DNA of 32,461 bases from JAQUBU01 sp036677685 (GTDB taxonomy: Bacteria > Bacillota > Syntrophomonadia > Syntrophomonadales > Syntrophomonadaceae): NCBI GenBank assembly GCA_036677685.1, contig JAVBWA010000050.1:1-32461 (forward strand). Direction: 5' to 3'. The notes beneath the pieces were generated by a model. The model did no database searches. It worked only from the letters and a program-made list of their open reading frames with translations, and was not told the DNA's origin. Position 1 is the first letter of the stretch; each line of letters begins with the position of its first letter. The position numbers and the translations under genes are program-made. Positions 24,267 through 32,427 of this stretch are shown piece after piece.

Positions 24267-24551
24267 ATGGCACTTACAATTGGAGAGGTTGAGCATGTCG
24301 CCCTGCTGGCCAGGCTCGCCTTGAGCGCCGAAGAAAAGCAGACGTTTGCCGAACAACTGGGTTCAATATTGGAATATGCCAATAAGTTAAACGCGCTGGA
24401 TACGGAAGGAATTGAGCCGTTGGTCAATATTTTGCCGGTTTTCAATGTCCTGCGTGATGACGAAGTAAAACCCGGTTCAATAAGGGAAGAAATATTATCC
24501 AATGCTCCCCTGCTGGAAGCAGAACAATATAAAGTACCCAAGATTATATAG
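24267..24551 (+). CDS. gatC: Asp/Glu-tRNA amidotransferase subunit C
   Basis: A 94-residue subunit that ties GatA to GatB in the complex turning Glu-tRNA(Gln) and Asp-tRNA(Asn) into Gln-tRNA and Asn-tRNA. Typical features: LTIGEVEHVALLARLALSAEEKQTFAEQLGSILEYANKLNALDTEGIEPL (~residues 3-52) and the C-terminal REEILSNAPLLEAEQYKVPKII. ATG 24267 is used, with GGAGGT 7 bases before it; 27 bases of open frame upstream are not family-like. First gene of a three-gene operon. Confidence 0.96.
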   Translation: MALTIGEVEHVALLARLALSAEEKQTFAEQLGSILEYANKLNALDTEGIEPLVNILPVFNVLRDDEVKPGSIREEILSNAPLLEAEQYKVPKII

Positions 24552-24566
24552 GGGAGGTTGCAAGCT

Positions 24567-26021
24567 TTGGAACTGCATCAACTTACTGTACACGAACTGC
24601 ACGATAAACTGGCCGACCGGGAAATATCCGCGGAAGAGCTGGCAAGCTCTTTTTTTTCGCGTATTCATCACCTGGAGCCCCAACTGCGGGCATTTTTAAC
24701 CATAATCGAAGAAAAAGCTTTAACCCGGGCCAGAGAGGTGGACAAGGCCGGGAGATATGAGGGCTTAACCGGAATTCCATTTGCCCTTAAGGACATTTTC
24801 TGTACCCGGGGGGTTAAAACTACCTGCGCTTCTAAAATACTGGAGAATTTTGTGCCTACTTATGATTCAACTGCCGGCCGCCGCCTGGAAGAGCAAGGCG
24901 GTATACTATTGGGCAAGCTGAACATGGATGAATTCGCTATGGGTTCTTCCACTGAACAATCTGCATTTTACCCTACCTGCAATCCCTGGGATTTGGAAAG
25001 GGTCCCCGGAGGCTCATCAGGGGGCTCCGCAGCAGCCGTTGCAGCGGGCGAGGTTCCTTTTGCACTGGGAACCGATACCGGCGGCTCAATCCGACAGCCT
25101 GCTTCCTATTGCGGAGTAGTTGGGTTAAAACCTACCTATGGCCGCGTATCACGCTGGGGAGTAATCGCTTTTGCTTCGTCACTGGATCAGGTCGGAGTTT
25201 TCAGCCGGGATGTTAAGGACTGTGCCCTGGTGCTGAACATTATCGCGGGGAAAGACCCGCTGGACTCCACCAGTGTTGAACTGGCAGTACCGGACTATAC
25301 ACGCTTCCTGGATGGAGATGTGCGGGGTATGAAAATAGCCTACCCGCGCGAATATTTCCAGCAGGGTGTCGATGAGCATATAAAAACTGCGGTTATGCAG
25401 GCCCTGAAGAAATTCGAGGAAATGGGCGCCATTGTTGATGAAGTTTCTCTGCCGCACAGTGAGTATGCTCTACCTGCTTACTATCTGGTGGCTCCGGCCG
25501 AAGCCAGTGCCAATCTGGCCCGTTTTGATGGGGTAAGGTATGGTTTGCGGGATTTTGAGGCTGAGAATGTAATCGATATGTTTTCCCGGTCCCGTTCCCA
25601 GGGTTTTGGAAATGAAGTGAAAAGAAGAATCATGCTGGGCGCCTATGCCTTAAGCTCAGGTTATTATGATGCGTATTACCTGAAAGCGCTTAAGGTACGG
25701 CGACTTATTGCCAATGACTTTGACAAGGTTTTCGCTGATTTTGATCTAATCGTATCACCTACGGCCCCGACTACTGCCTTTAAATTGGGAGAGCAGACCG
25801 GTGATCCCTTGACCTTATATATGAATGACATACTTACGGTTCCGGTTAATATGGCCGGTTTGCCGGGGATATCCATACCCTGTGGTTTACAAAACGGCTT
25901 GCCGGTTGGAATGCAATTGATCGGCAAGGCTTTTGATGAGGGTACTCTTTTCAAAGCGGCTTATGCTTTTGAACGAAACACCGAATATCACAAAATGCGG
26001 CCTGTACTGGGGGTGAAATAA
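24567..26021 (+). CDS. gatA: Asp/Glu-tRNA amidotransferase subunit A
   Basis: A ~484-residue amidase-signature enzyme that releases ammonia from glutamine for the amidation of mischarged tRNA. The Ser-cisSer-Lys triad is visible: Lys75 in FALKDIFC, Ser150 in PGGSSGGSAAAVAAGE and Ser174 in GTDTGGSIRQPASYCG. The spacing equals that of Staphylococcus GatA (79, 154 and 178). TTG 24567 is preferred because the GGGGAGG site is 9 bases before it; a TTG at 24558 directly abuts that site. The stop overlaps the gatB start by one base (TAATG). Confidence 0.97.
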   Translation: MELHQLTVHELHDKLADREISAEELASSFFSRIHHLEPQLRAFLTIIEEKALTRAREVDKAGRYEGLTGIPFALKDIFCTRGVKTTCASKILENFVPTYDSTAGRRLEEQGGILLGKLNMDEFAMGSSTEQSAFYPTCNPWDLERVPGGSSGGSAAAVAAGEVPFALGTDTGGSIRQPASYCGVVGLKPTYGRVSRWGVIAFASSLDQVGVFSRDVKDCALVLNIIAGKDPLDSTSVELAVPDYTRFLDGDVRGMKIAYPREYFQQGVDEHIKTAVMQALKKFEEMGAIVDEVSLPHSEYALPAYYLVAPAEASANLARFDGVRYGLRDFEAENVIDMFSRSRSQGFGNEVKRRIMLGAYALSSGYYDAYYLKALKVRRLIANDFDKVFADFDLIVSPTAPTTAFKLGEQTGDPLTLYMNDILTVPVNMAGLPGISIPCGLQNGLPVGMQLIGKAFDEGTLFKAAYAFERNTEYHKMRPVLGVK

Positions 26022-27469
26022 TGGGCAAAGAATTTGAGATCGTTATTGGTCTGGAAGTACATGCGGAATTAAAAACCGCCACCAAGGCATTCTGTTCCTG
26101 TTCAACGGTTTTCGGTGCTGAGCCCAACACCCAGGTATGCCCGGTGTGTTCCGGGTTTCCCGGAATGCTGCCGGTGTTGAATAAAAAAATGGTGGAACTG
26201 TCGATTCGGACAGGAATTGCTTTAAACAGTGAGATCCCCGAAATATGCAAATTTGACCGCAAAAATTACTTCTATCCCGATTTGCCCAAAGCCTATCAGA
26301 TTTCCCAATATGACCTGCCGATTTGCAAGGGAGGATTCCTTGATATCGAAATTGATGGGCAAAGCAAAAGAATTGGCATTACCCGGGCCCATATGGAGGA
26401 AGATGCCGGTAAACTGGTGCATCAGGGCGATATTACCACCACTCCTTTTTCACTGGTTGATTTGAACCGTTCAGGGGTTCCGCTGCTGGAAATAGTATCT
26501 GAACCGGATATGCGCAATGCCCAGGAAGCAAGGGCTTATATGGAAAAACTGCGTTCTATTCTGCTTTTTGCCGGGGTGTCCGACTGCAAGATGCAGGAAG
26601 GGTCTCTGCGTTGTGATGCCAATGTTTCAGTGCGCCCGGCAGGGCAAAAGGAATTTGGCACCCGCACTGAAATTAAGAATCTGAATTCATTCCGGGCTTT
26701 GGAAAAGTCCATTGAATATGAAGCCCGCCGACAGATGGAAGCCATCGAGGACGGGGAGGAAATTGTCCAGGAAACCAGAACCTGGGATGAAGAAAAACAG
26801 ATAACCCGCTCCATGCGCTCCAAAGAAGAAGCGCATGATTATAGGTATTTCCCGGAGCCTGACCTGCCGCCTTTAAAGATAGGCCGGGAGTGGATCGAAG
26901 GTATTCGAACCAATATGCCGGAACTCCCTGCGCAAGCCCGGCGCAGGCTGGTGGAGGAATACGGCCTGCCCGAATATGATGCAGCTATAATCACGCTCAG
27001 CCCGGATTATCTAGGGTTTTTTGACCAGTGCATCAGTTCTTATAGTGATGCAAAAATCGTTGCCAACTGGATGATGAGTGAATTAAACCGGCTCCTAAAT
27101 CAGAGTAATATGGAAATCAGCGACTGCCGTTTTAAACCTATGGATATGGTCAAGCTATTGCAGCTTATAGATGATGGAAGTATCAGCGGGAAAATGGCCA
27201 AGACCGTTTTTGAAGAGATGTTTAACAGTGGTAAAGCCCCGGAATTGATCATCAAGGAAAAAGGCATGGCCCAAATTTCCGATGAAGCTACCCTGATAAA
27301 TCTTATTGATGGGATTATTCAAGACAATCCCAAGGTTTTGGAAGATTACAAAAACGGTAAAGAAAAAGCCTTTGGCTTCTTTGTCGGTCAGATTATGAAG
27401 GCCAGCAAAGGACAGGCTAATCCAAACGTTGTAAACAAACTTCTGAAAGAGAGGCTGATGTCTTCGTAA
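26021..27469 (+). CDS. gatB: Asp/Glu-tRNA amidotransferase subunit B
   Basis: A 482-residue subunit that holds the tRNA and carries out ATP activation and amide transfer. Motifs: VIGLEVHAELKTATKAFCSCS at the start, the Cys-rich CSCSTVFG...TQVCPVCSGFPGMLPVLN (~residues 27-55, metal-binding), RKNYFYPDLPKAYQISQYD (~83-101), HMEEDAGKLVH (~126), LNRSGVPLLEIVSEPD (~150) and EIKNLNSFRALEKSIEYE (~220). The C-terminal YqeY-like tail ends FFVGQIMKASKGQANPNVVNKLLKERL. Normal length; last gene of the operon, with 228 bases before the next gene. Confidence 0.97.
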   Translation: MGKEFEIVIGLEVHAELKTATKAFCSCSTVFGAEPNTQVCPVCSGFPGMLPVLNKKMVELSIRTGIALNSEIPEICKFDRKNYFYPDLPKAYQISQYDLPICKGGFLDIEIDGQSKRIGITRAHMEEDAGKLVHQGDITTTPFSLVDLNRSGVPLLEIVSEPDMRNAQEARAYMEKLRSILLFAGVSDCKMQEGSLRCDANVSVRPAGQKEFGTRTEIKNLNSFRALEKSIEYEARRQMEAIEDGEEIVQETRTWDEEKQITRSMRSKEEAHDYRYFPEPDLPPLKIGREWIEGIRTNMPELPAQARRRLVEEYGLPEYDAAIITLSPDYLGFFDQCISSYSDAKIVANWMMSELNRLLNQSNMEISDCRFKPMDMVKLLQLIDDGSISGKMAKTVFEEMFNSGKAPELIIKEKGMAQISDEATLINLIDGIIQDNPKVLEDYKNGKEKAFGFFVGQIMKASKGQANPNVVNKLLKERLMSS

Positions 27470-27697
27470 GAATGGAAGTAAGATTTTTAGGAAAAAGTTT
27501 TAAACATACTTGTTTCCCGAATTACCTTTTAGCTCAAAATGTAAAGGTGATGCTCGGTAAAGGTAATAATTTCAACCTCGATTAAATATATTGACAAAGA
27601 TCAACTCAATGTATTTTTAATACTGTATCCTGTATTCGGAGAAGTCCGCAATTATACGCAATTTTAGAATTTGTTGTACCTAGAGGGAGGGAGAAAA

Positions 27698-28873
27698 ATG
27701 ACACGCTCAAGCATGAGTAAGGATTGGTTTCTGGAAGAAGGAGCCAAAATAAATATAGTTGATACGACCTTAAGGGATGGGGAACAGACTGCTGGTGTGG
27801 TATTTGCCAATGAAGAAAAAATAAGGATCGCCAAATATCTGGGGGAGATAGGAGTAGACCAGATTGAAGCCGGGATACCGGTGATGGGCGGACATGAAAA
27901 AGAATGCATCAAGGAGATAGTAAGGCTGGGCTTGAAATCCAGCATAATGGCCTGGAATAGAGCTGTTATATCGGATATTAAAGAATCCCTGGATTGTGGT
28001 GTTGACGCGGTGGCAATTTCCATATCAACATCGGATATTCACATTGTGCACAAACTGCAAACCACCCGCCAGGATGTTTTAAATCGTATGTCGGATGCGG
28101 TCAAGTTTGCCAAGGATAATAATCTTTATGTATCGGTTAACGCCGAGGATGCTTCCCGTTCCGACATGGAGTTTCTAACCGAGTTCGCCTTGATTGCCAA
28201 ACGGAACGGGGCCGACCGGCTGAGGTTTTGTGATACGGTGGGAACCCTAACCCCGCTGGCGGCTTTTCGAAAAATAAAGACTCTTATCGACGCGGTAGGG
28301 ATTAAGGTAGAAATGCATACCCACAATGATTTCGGCATGGCCACCGCCAATGCCTTGTCCGGTGTATATGCCGGAGCCAATTATGTGGGCGTAACCGTCA
28401 ATGGTTTGGGGGAAAGAGCCGGCAACTCCTGTTTGCAGGAAGTTATTATGGGGCTCAAGTACTTGATGAATGTAAATCTTGCTTACAACACCACTTTGTT
28501 TAAAGAGGTTGCGGAATATGTGGCCAATGCTTCAGGCCGCGCTTTATCGGTAAGCAAACCTATTGTGGGCTCGGGAATATTTGCCCACGAATCAGGTATT
28601 CATGGTGATGGAGTTTTAAAAAATCCGCTTACCTATGAGGCGTTCAGTCCGGAAGAAGTCGGGTTGGAAAGACAGATTGTTATTGGCAAACATTCAGGGT
28701 CAGCAGCCATTCGTTCCAAATTTGCCAAAGAGTACTTTCTCGAACTAAGCAACCAGGAAGCCGCTGAAATTCTGGAACGAGTCCGGGCCACATCCATCCG
28801 CTTGAAACGTTCGCTTTTTGACAAGGAATTAATGTATATCTATGAAGAATTGAAAAAGGAAGGTAAAATCTAA
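27698..28873 (+). CDS. Homocitrate synthase / Re-citrate synthase family enzyme (NifV-like)
   Basis: A 391-residue DRE-TIM metallolyase that condenses acetyl-CoA with a 2-oxo acid. Motifs: IVDTTLRDGEQTAGVVFANEEK (~residues 17-38), IEAGIPVMGGHEKEC (~57-71), SVNAEDASRSDMEFL (~143-157), the metal site VEMHTHNDFGMATANAL (~205-221) and VNGLGERAGNSCLQE (~236-250). The EAGIPVMG and NAEDASR stretches resemble NifV homocitrate synthases; Re-citrate synthases belong to the same family. No LeuA regulatory domain is present. ATG 27698 has GGGAGGGAG upstream. Neighbours encode aconitase-like subunits and isocitrate dehydrogenase, so citrate is the more sensible product; homocitrate cannot be excluded from sequence. 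Confidence 0.82.
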   Translation: MTRSSMSKDWFLEEGAKINIVDTTLRDGEQTAGVVFANEEKIRIAKYLGEIGVDQIEAGIPVMGGHEKECIKEIVRLGLKSSIMAWNRAVISDIKESLDCGVDAVAISISTSDIHIVHKLQTTRQDVLNRMSDAVKFAKDNNLYVSVNAEDASRSDMEFLTEFALIAKRNGADRLRFCDTVGTLTPLAAFRKIKTLIDAVGIKVEMHTHNDFGMATANALSGVYAGANYVGVTVNGLGERAGNSCLQEVIMGLKYLMNVNLAYNTTLFKEVAEYVANASGRALSVSKPIVGSGIFAHESGIHGDGVLKNPLTYEAFSPEEVGLERQIVIGKHSGSAAIRSKFAKEYFLELSNQEAAEILERVRATSIRLKRSLFDKELMYIYEELKKEGKI

Positions 28874-28918
28874 AAAAATACACTTATCTTATTAAGCTGC
28901 AAGGAGGATTTGATCGAA

Positions 28919-30172
28919 TTGGGGAAAACAATTGCCGAAAAGATACTTTCTAACAAAAGCGGTCAGGATGTAAAAGCCAACGACATTGTGGTGGCCAATC
29001 TTGATTTTGTGATGGGCCAGGATGGCACATCACCGCTGGCGATCCAGGCATTTCATGAAATGCAGGCAGCCAGGGTTTTTGATCCTTCCCATATTGCCAT
29101 GGTTATTGACCACAGTTCACCCAGCCCGTTGGAGGGAGTATCCGAACTGCACCGGCAGATGAGGGTGTTTGCCCGGGAACAGGATATAAACTTTTATGAC
29201 ATCGGCGAAGGAGTTTGTCATCAACTGATGCCTGAACAGGGCCATGTAGTACCGGGCGACCTGGTCATCGGTGCTGATTCACATACCTGTACTTATGGGG
29301 CCATCAATGCTTTTTCCACCGGAGTAGGGTCAACGGACCTTGCAGCGGGGCTTATTTCCGGCAAGCTGTGGTTCAAAGTACCGGAGACTTTTAAATTTAT
29401 TTTAAATGGGAAATTGCCCAAAGGAGTGTATTCCAAAGACCTTATCCTCCATTTGATTGGTGATGTTACTGCTGACGGCGCCACTTACCTGGCGGCTGAA
29501 TATACCGGGGAAGCGATCAGCGATTTGTCAATAGAAGCTCGTTTTACCATAAGCAATATGGCTATTGAAATGGGTGCCAAGGCGGGCCTGATGGAAGCCG
29601 ACCAAAAAACCATCGACTGGGTAAAACAGCATAGCAAAAAAGAATTCCAGCCGGTTAAGGCAGATCCCGATGCTATTTACGCAAAGATCAAGGAATATGA
29701 TGTTTCCAAACTGGAACCCCAGATAGCCAAACCGCACACGGTTGACAATGTATCGCCATTGTCCGAAGTTGCAGGCACTCCCATTCAACAAGGTGTTATC
29801 GGCACCTGTACCAATGGGCGTATTGAGGACCTGCGCATTGCGGCTTCCATATTGAAAGGCAAAAAGATTCATCGTGACTGCCGCTTAATTGTGGCTGCAT
29901 CCTCCCGGCAGGTTATGCTGCAGGCTATGCGGGAAGGGTTGATCGAAATCATTATGAACGCCGGCGGGGTTATAGTTACTCCAGGGTGCGGTCCCTGTGT
30001 GGGAACCCATAACGGAGTGCCTTCCGACGGCGAAAATGTAATATCCACGGCCAATCGTAATTTCAAAGGCCGCATGGGCAACAACCGGGCTTTCATTTAT
30101 TTGGGCTCACCGGCTGCGGTTGCCGCATCGGTTTTGAATGCTCAGATTACCGACCCCCGCGAATATATCTAA
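28919..30172 (+). CDS. leuC: Aconitase-superfamily large subunit (LeuC/homoaconitase type), probable aconitase
   Basis: A ~417-residue subunit of the two-part isopropylmalate isomerase/homoaconitase family. Motifs: MGKTIAEKIL start, DHSSPSP (~residues 63-69), VIGADSHTCTYGAINAFSTGVGSTDLA (~116-142) and the 4Fe-4S ligands Cys297 in GTCTNG plus Cys357 and Cys360 in GCGPC. It catalyses a dehydration-rehydration of a hydroxy-acid. The symbol gives family membership only: no leuB-type gene is near, whereas icd is, so isocitrate formation from citrate is the favoured reaction. TTG 28919 (SD AAGGAGGAT) is preferred over TTG 28910, which directly abuts the site. It follows the synthase by 45 bases and is likely co-transcribed. 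Confidence 0.85.
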   Translation: MGKTIAEKILSNKSGQDVKANDIVVANLDFVMGQDGTSPLAIQAFHEMQAARVFDPSHIAMVIDHSSPSPLEGVSELHRQMRVFAREQDINFYDIGEGVCHQLMPEQGHVVPGDLVIGADSHTCTYGAINAFSTGVGSTDLAAGLISGKLWFKVPETFKFILNGKLPKGVYSKDLILHLIGDVTADGATYLAAEYTGEAISDLSIEARFTISNMAIEMGAKAGLMEADQKTIDWVKQHSKKEFQPVKADPDAIYAKIKEYDVSKLEPQIAKPHTVDNVSPLSEVAGTPIQQGVIGTCTNGRIEDLRIAASILKGKKIHRDCRLIVAASSRQVMLQAMREGLIEIIMNAGGVIVTPGCGPCVGTHNGVPSDGENVISTANRNFKGRMGNNRAFIYLGSPAAVAASVLNAQITDPREYI

Positions 30173-30326
30173 ACTGTAAGGCGTGAGGAGTTAGGGGTAA
30201 GGGGAGCGCTTGTATCCCTGTACAGGTTTTGAAAAAGTTTGGCTTGAATCCCCGACAATGATTTAGAAAACCAATTTGAAAACGTAAAATTGCATTTGCC
30301 AAGCGAATGCCAAAGGGAGGATTAAG

Positions 30327-30827
30327 ATGGATTTAAAAGGCCATGTGCATAAATTCAGTGATGATGTGAATACCGATTATATTATATCCGGGCGTCATAA
30401 ATTCAAGACCTTGGATATGAGGGAATTGGCCAAGCATGTAATGGAAGATTTGGACCCGGATTTTTATTCCAAGGTGAGCGCAGGTGATTTTATCGTGGCC
30501 GGGAGAAACTTCGGCTGTGGATCTTCACGTGAGCAGGCTCCGCTGGCGATAATTAATGCTGATATCAGTGCGGTTATTGCCAAGTCGTTTGCCCGCATTT
30601 TTTACCGCAATTGTATAAACACCGGCCTGCCTTTAATCGAATGTGATACTGATCAGATTGATGAAGGTGATGAATTGCAGGTTGATTTGCAAAAAGGTGT
30701 GCTGCGTAATCTTAGCAAAGGCATAGACATTGCCATTACCCCCCTGCCGCCGGTAATGCTGAAAATTTTATCGGATGGCGGATTGGTAGAGCATTTTAAG
30801 AAATATGGTACATTTAATTTTGGCTAA
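30327..30827 (+). CDS. leuD: Aconitase-superfamily small subunit (LeuD type), partner of the LeuC-type protein
   Basis: A 166-residue swivel-domain subunit. Family landmarks: HKFSDDVNTDYIISGRHKFK (~residues 8-27), GDFIVAGRNFGCGSSREQAPLAI (~53-75, active-site segment with GCGSSRE), AKSFARIFYRNCINTGLPLIEC (~87-108) and a charged C-terminus. The substrate loop after IISG reads RHKFK, where isopropylmalate and homoaconitate enzymes commonly have a Tyr-Leu pair; this points to a different or smaller substrate, compatible with citrate. A good AGGGAGGA site precedes the ATG. The 154-base gap from the large-subunit gene is long for an operon but has no terminator; it contains the palindrome CCTGTACAGG. 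Confidence 0.85.
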   Translation: MDLKGHVHKFSDDVNTDYIISGRHKFKTLDMRELAKHVMEDLDPDFYSKVSAGDFIVAGRNFGCGSSREQAPLAIINADISAVIAKSFARIFYRNCINTGLPLIECDTDQIDEGDELQVDLQKGVLRNLSKGIDIAITPLPPVMLKILSDGGLVEHFKKYGTFNFG

Positions 30828-30853
30828 TCCATCTGAAGATACAAGTTTGCCAC

Positions 30854-31069
30854 TTGACAGAAATTCACAGCTTTCTCGCGCCTACTCCGTTGCCAAATGA
30901 TACCATCTGCTCGGTTCGGCACTCAAGGGGTACCGCGCTAACCTCCCATCCATGGTCGGTAGCGCGCTCTCGACGTCCTTGTCGCTCGACCCCTTTCGCT
31001 GCCTCACCTTTGCAGGGTTATAATAAAGCTCCTGCGTCAAGTTGCTCAAAAGCTATAAATTTCTGTCAA
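30854..31069. repeat. 216-bp MITE-like element with 21-bp terminal inverted repeats
   Basis: The left end TTGACAGAAATTCACAGCTTT (30854-30874) and the reverse complement of 31049-31069 agree at 19 of 21 positions. Inside is a further structured GC-rich core: CGCGCTAACC pairs with GGTAGCGCG (around 30937-30966) with one bulge. No coding capacity. No clear target duplication flanks it. It sits between leuD and icd and could separate or modulate their expression. Confidence 0.65.
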
Positions 31070-31111
31070 AGTCAACTGCTAAAATTAATGATAAATAGAG
31101 GAGGCAATACA

Positions 31112-32395
31112 TTGAGCAGTCAAAGCCAGTTTCAAGGGGAAAAAATTACCGTGAAAGATAAGGTCTTAAATGTGCCTGACCATCCTATTGTACCTTTTAT
31201 TGAAGGTGATGGCACTGGTCCGGACATATGGGCTGCCGCCAGCCGGGTTTTGGATGCGGCGGTGGACAAGGCTTATGCGGGCAAAAAATCCATTGTCTGG
31301 AAAGAAATACTGGCCGGAGAAAAGGCTTTCAAATTAACTGGAGAATGGCTGCCTGCTGAAACGCTGGAAGTCATTCGCGAATATATTATAGCTATTAAGG
31401 GGCCTCTGACCACACCTATAGGAGGCGGTATCCGTTCTCTGAATGTGGCTTTGCGCCAGGAACTGGACCTATATACCTGCCTCCGTCCGGTTCGCTATTT
31501 TCCCGGAGTTCCTTCCCCGGTCAAACGTCCGGAGGATACGGATATGGTTATTTTCCGTGAGAATACCGAGGATATTTATGCCGGTATCGAATACGATAGT
31601 TCATCGGCTGAAGCCAAAAAGCTTATCCAATTTTTACAGGGTGAACTGGGAGTTAGTAAAATACGCTTCCCGGCAACTTCCGGAATCGGGATTAAACCGG
31701 TTTCCGAGGAAGGAAGCAAGCGTTTGGTGCGGGCGGCCATAAGGTTTGCCATTAAAGAAGGGCGCAAGAGTGTGACTTTGGTGCACAAAGGCAATATTAT
31801 GAAATACACCGAAGGCGCTTTTAAAAAGTGGGGTTATGAACTGGCCGAAAGCGAATTTGGCGGTCAGGTCTTTACCTGGGATGAATATGATCGCATCAAG
31901 GAACAGGAAGGAACTGCGGCTGCCGACCAGGCACAGCAACAGGCGGAAAAAGCCGGCAAATTAATTGTCAAGGATGCCATTGCGGATATTTTCCTGCAGC
32001 AGATTTTGACCCGCCCGGCCGAGTTTGACGTAGTTGCTACCCTGAATCTCAACGGGGATTATATATCCGATGCCCTGGCTGCCCAGGTAGGCGGTATAGG
32101 CATAGCTCCGGGCGCCAATATCAACTATGACACCGGTCATGCCATTTTCGAAGCAACCCATGGCACTGCACCCAAATATGCCGGTCTGGACAAGGTCAAT
32201 CCTTCTTCGGTGATTTTATCTGGGGAAATGATGCTGCGTCACCTGGGTTGGAATGAAGCTGCCGACTTGATTGTCAAAGCCATCGAAAAGACTATTGCCA
32301 GCAAAGTGGTTACTTATGATTTTGCCCGTTTGATGGAAGGCGCCACCGAGCTCAAGTGTTCGCAATTTGCTGATGCCTTGATTGCCAATATGTAA
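31112..32395 (+). CDS. icd: Isocitrate dehydrogenase, NADP-dependent type
   Basis: A 427-residue enzyme that oxidises isocitrate to 2-oxoglutarate and CO2. It is the homodimeric E. coli-like type: VPFIEGDGTGPDIW, IKGPLTTPIGGGIRSLNVALRQELDLYTCLRPVRYF with the substrate Ser at residue 109 (E. coli Ser113), FRENTEDIYAGIEY, LVHKGNIMKYTEGAFKKWGYEL and LNGDYISDALAAQVGGIGIAPGANI. HGTAPKYAGLDKVNP carries the Lys-Tyr pair, and VTYDFARLM carries the Tyr and Arg, that select NADP in E. coli. TTG 31112 has AGAGGAGG 7 bases before it. The open frame continues upstream through the inverted-repeat element, but that part is not family-like. Confidence 0.95.
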   Translation: MSSQSQFQGEKITVKDKVLNVPDHPIVPFIEGDGTGPDIWAAASRVLDAAVDKAYAGKKSIVWKEILAGEKAFKLTGEWLPAETLEVIREYIIAIKGPLTTPIGGGIRSLNVALRQELDLYTCLRPVRYFPGVPSPVKRPEDTDMVIFRENTEDIYAGIEYDSSSAEAKKLIQFLQGELGVSKIRFPATSGIGIKPVSEEGSKRLVRAAIRFAIKEGRKSVTLVHKGNIMKYTEGAFKKWGYELAESEFGGQVFTWDEYDRIKEQEGTAAADQAQQQAEKAGKLIVKDAIADIFLQQILTRPAEFDVVATLNLNGDYISDALAAQVGGIGIAPGANINYDTGHAIFEATHGTAPKYAGLDKVNPSSVILSGEMMLRHLGWNEAADLIVKAIEKTIASKVVTYDFARLMEGATELKCSQFADALIANM

Positions 32396-32427
32396 ATAAT
32401 TCAAAGCAGAGGATGACGAGGGAACGG

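Noticed and set aside
27541..27564. Direct repeat GTAAAGGT with a 16-bp period, and TTGACA at 27591, before the citrate/homocitrate synthase gene
   Set aside because: No good -10 at 16-18 bp from the TTGACA, and two 8-bp repeats are too little to claim an operator.
30937..30960. GGGGTACCGCG resembling the T-box motif GGTGGNACCGCG
   Set aside because: No specifier stem, antiterminator or terminator follows. The string is part of a larger inverted-repeat element, and icd is not a usual T-box target.
30854..31111. N-terminal extension of 86 codons for icd starting at TTG 30854
   Set aside because: The extension translates the inverted-repeat element and is not family-like; AGAGGAGG places the start at TTG 31112.
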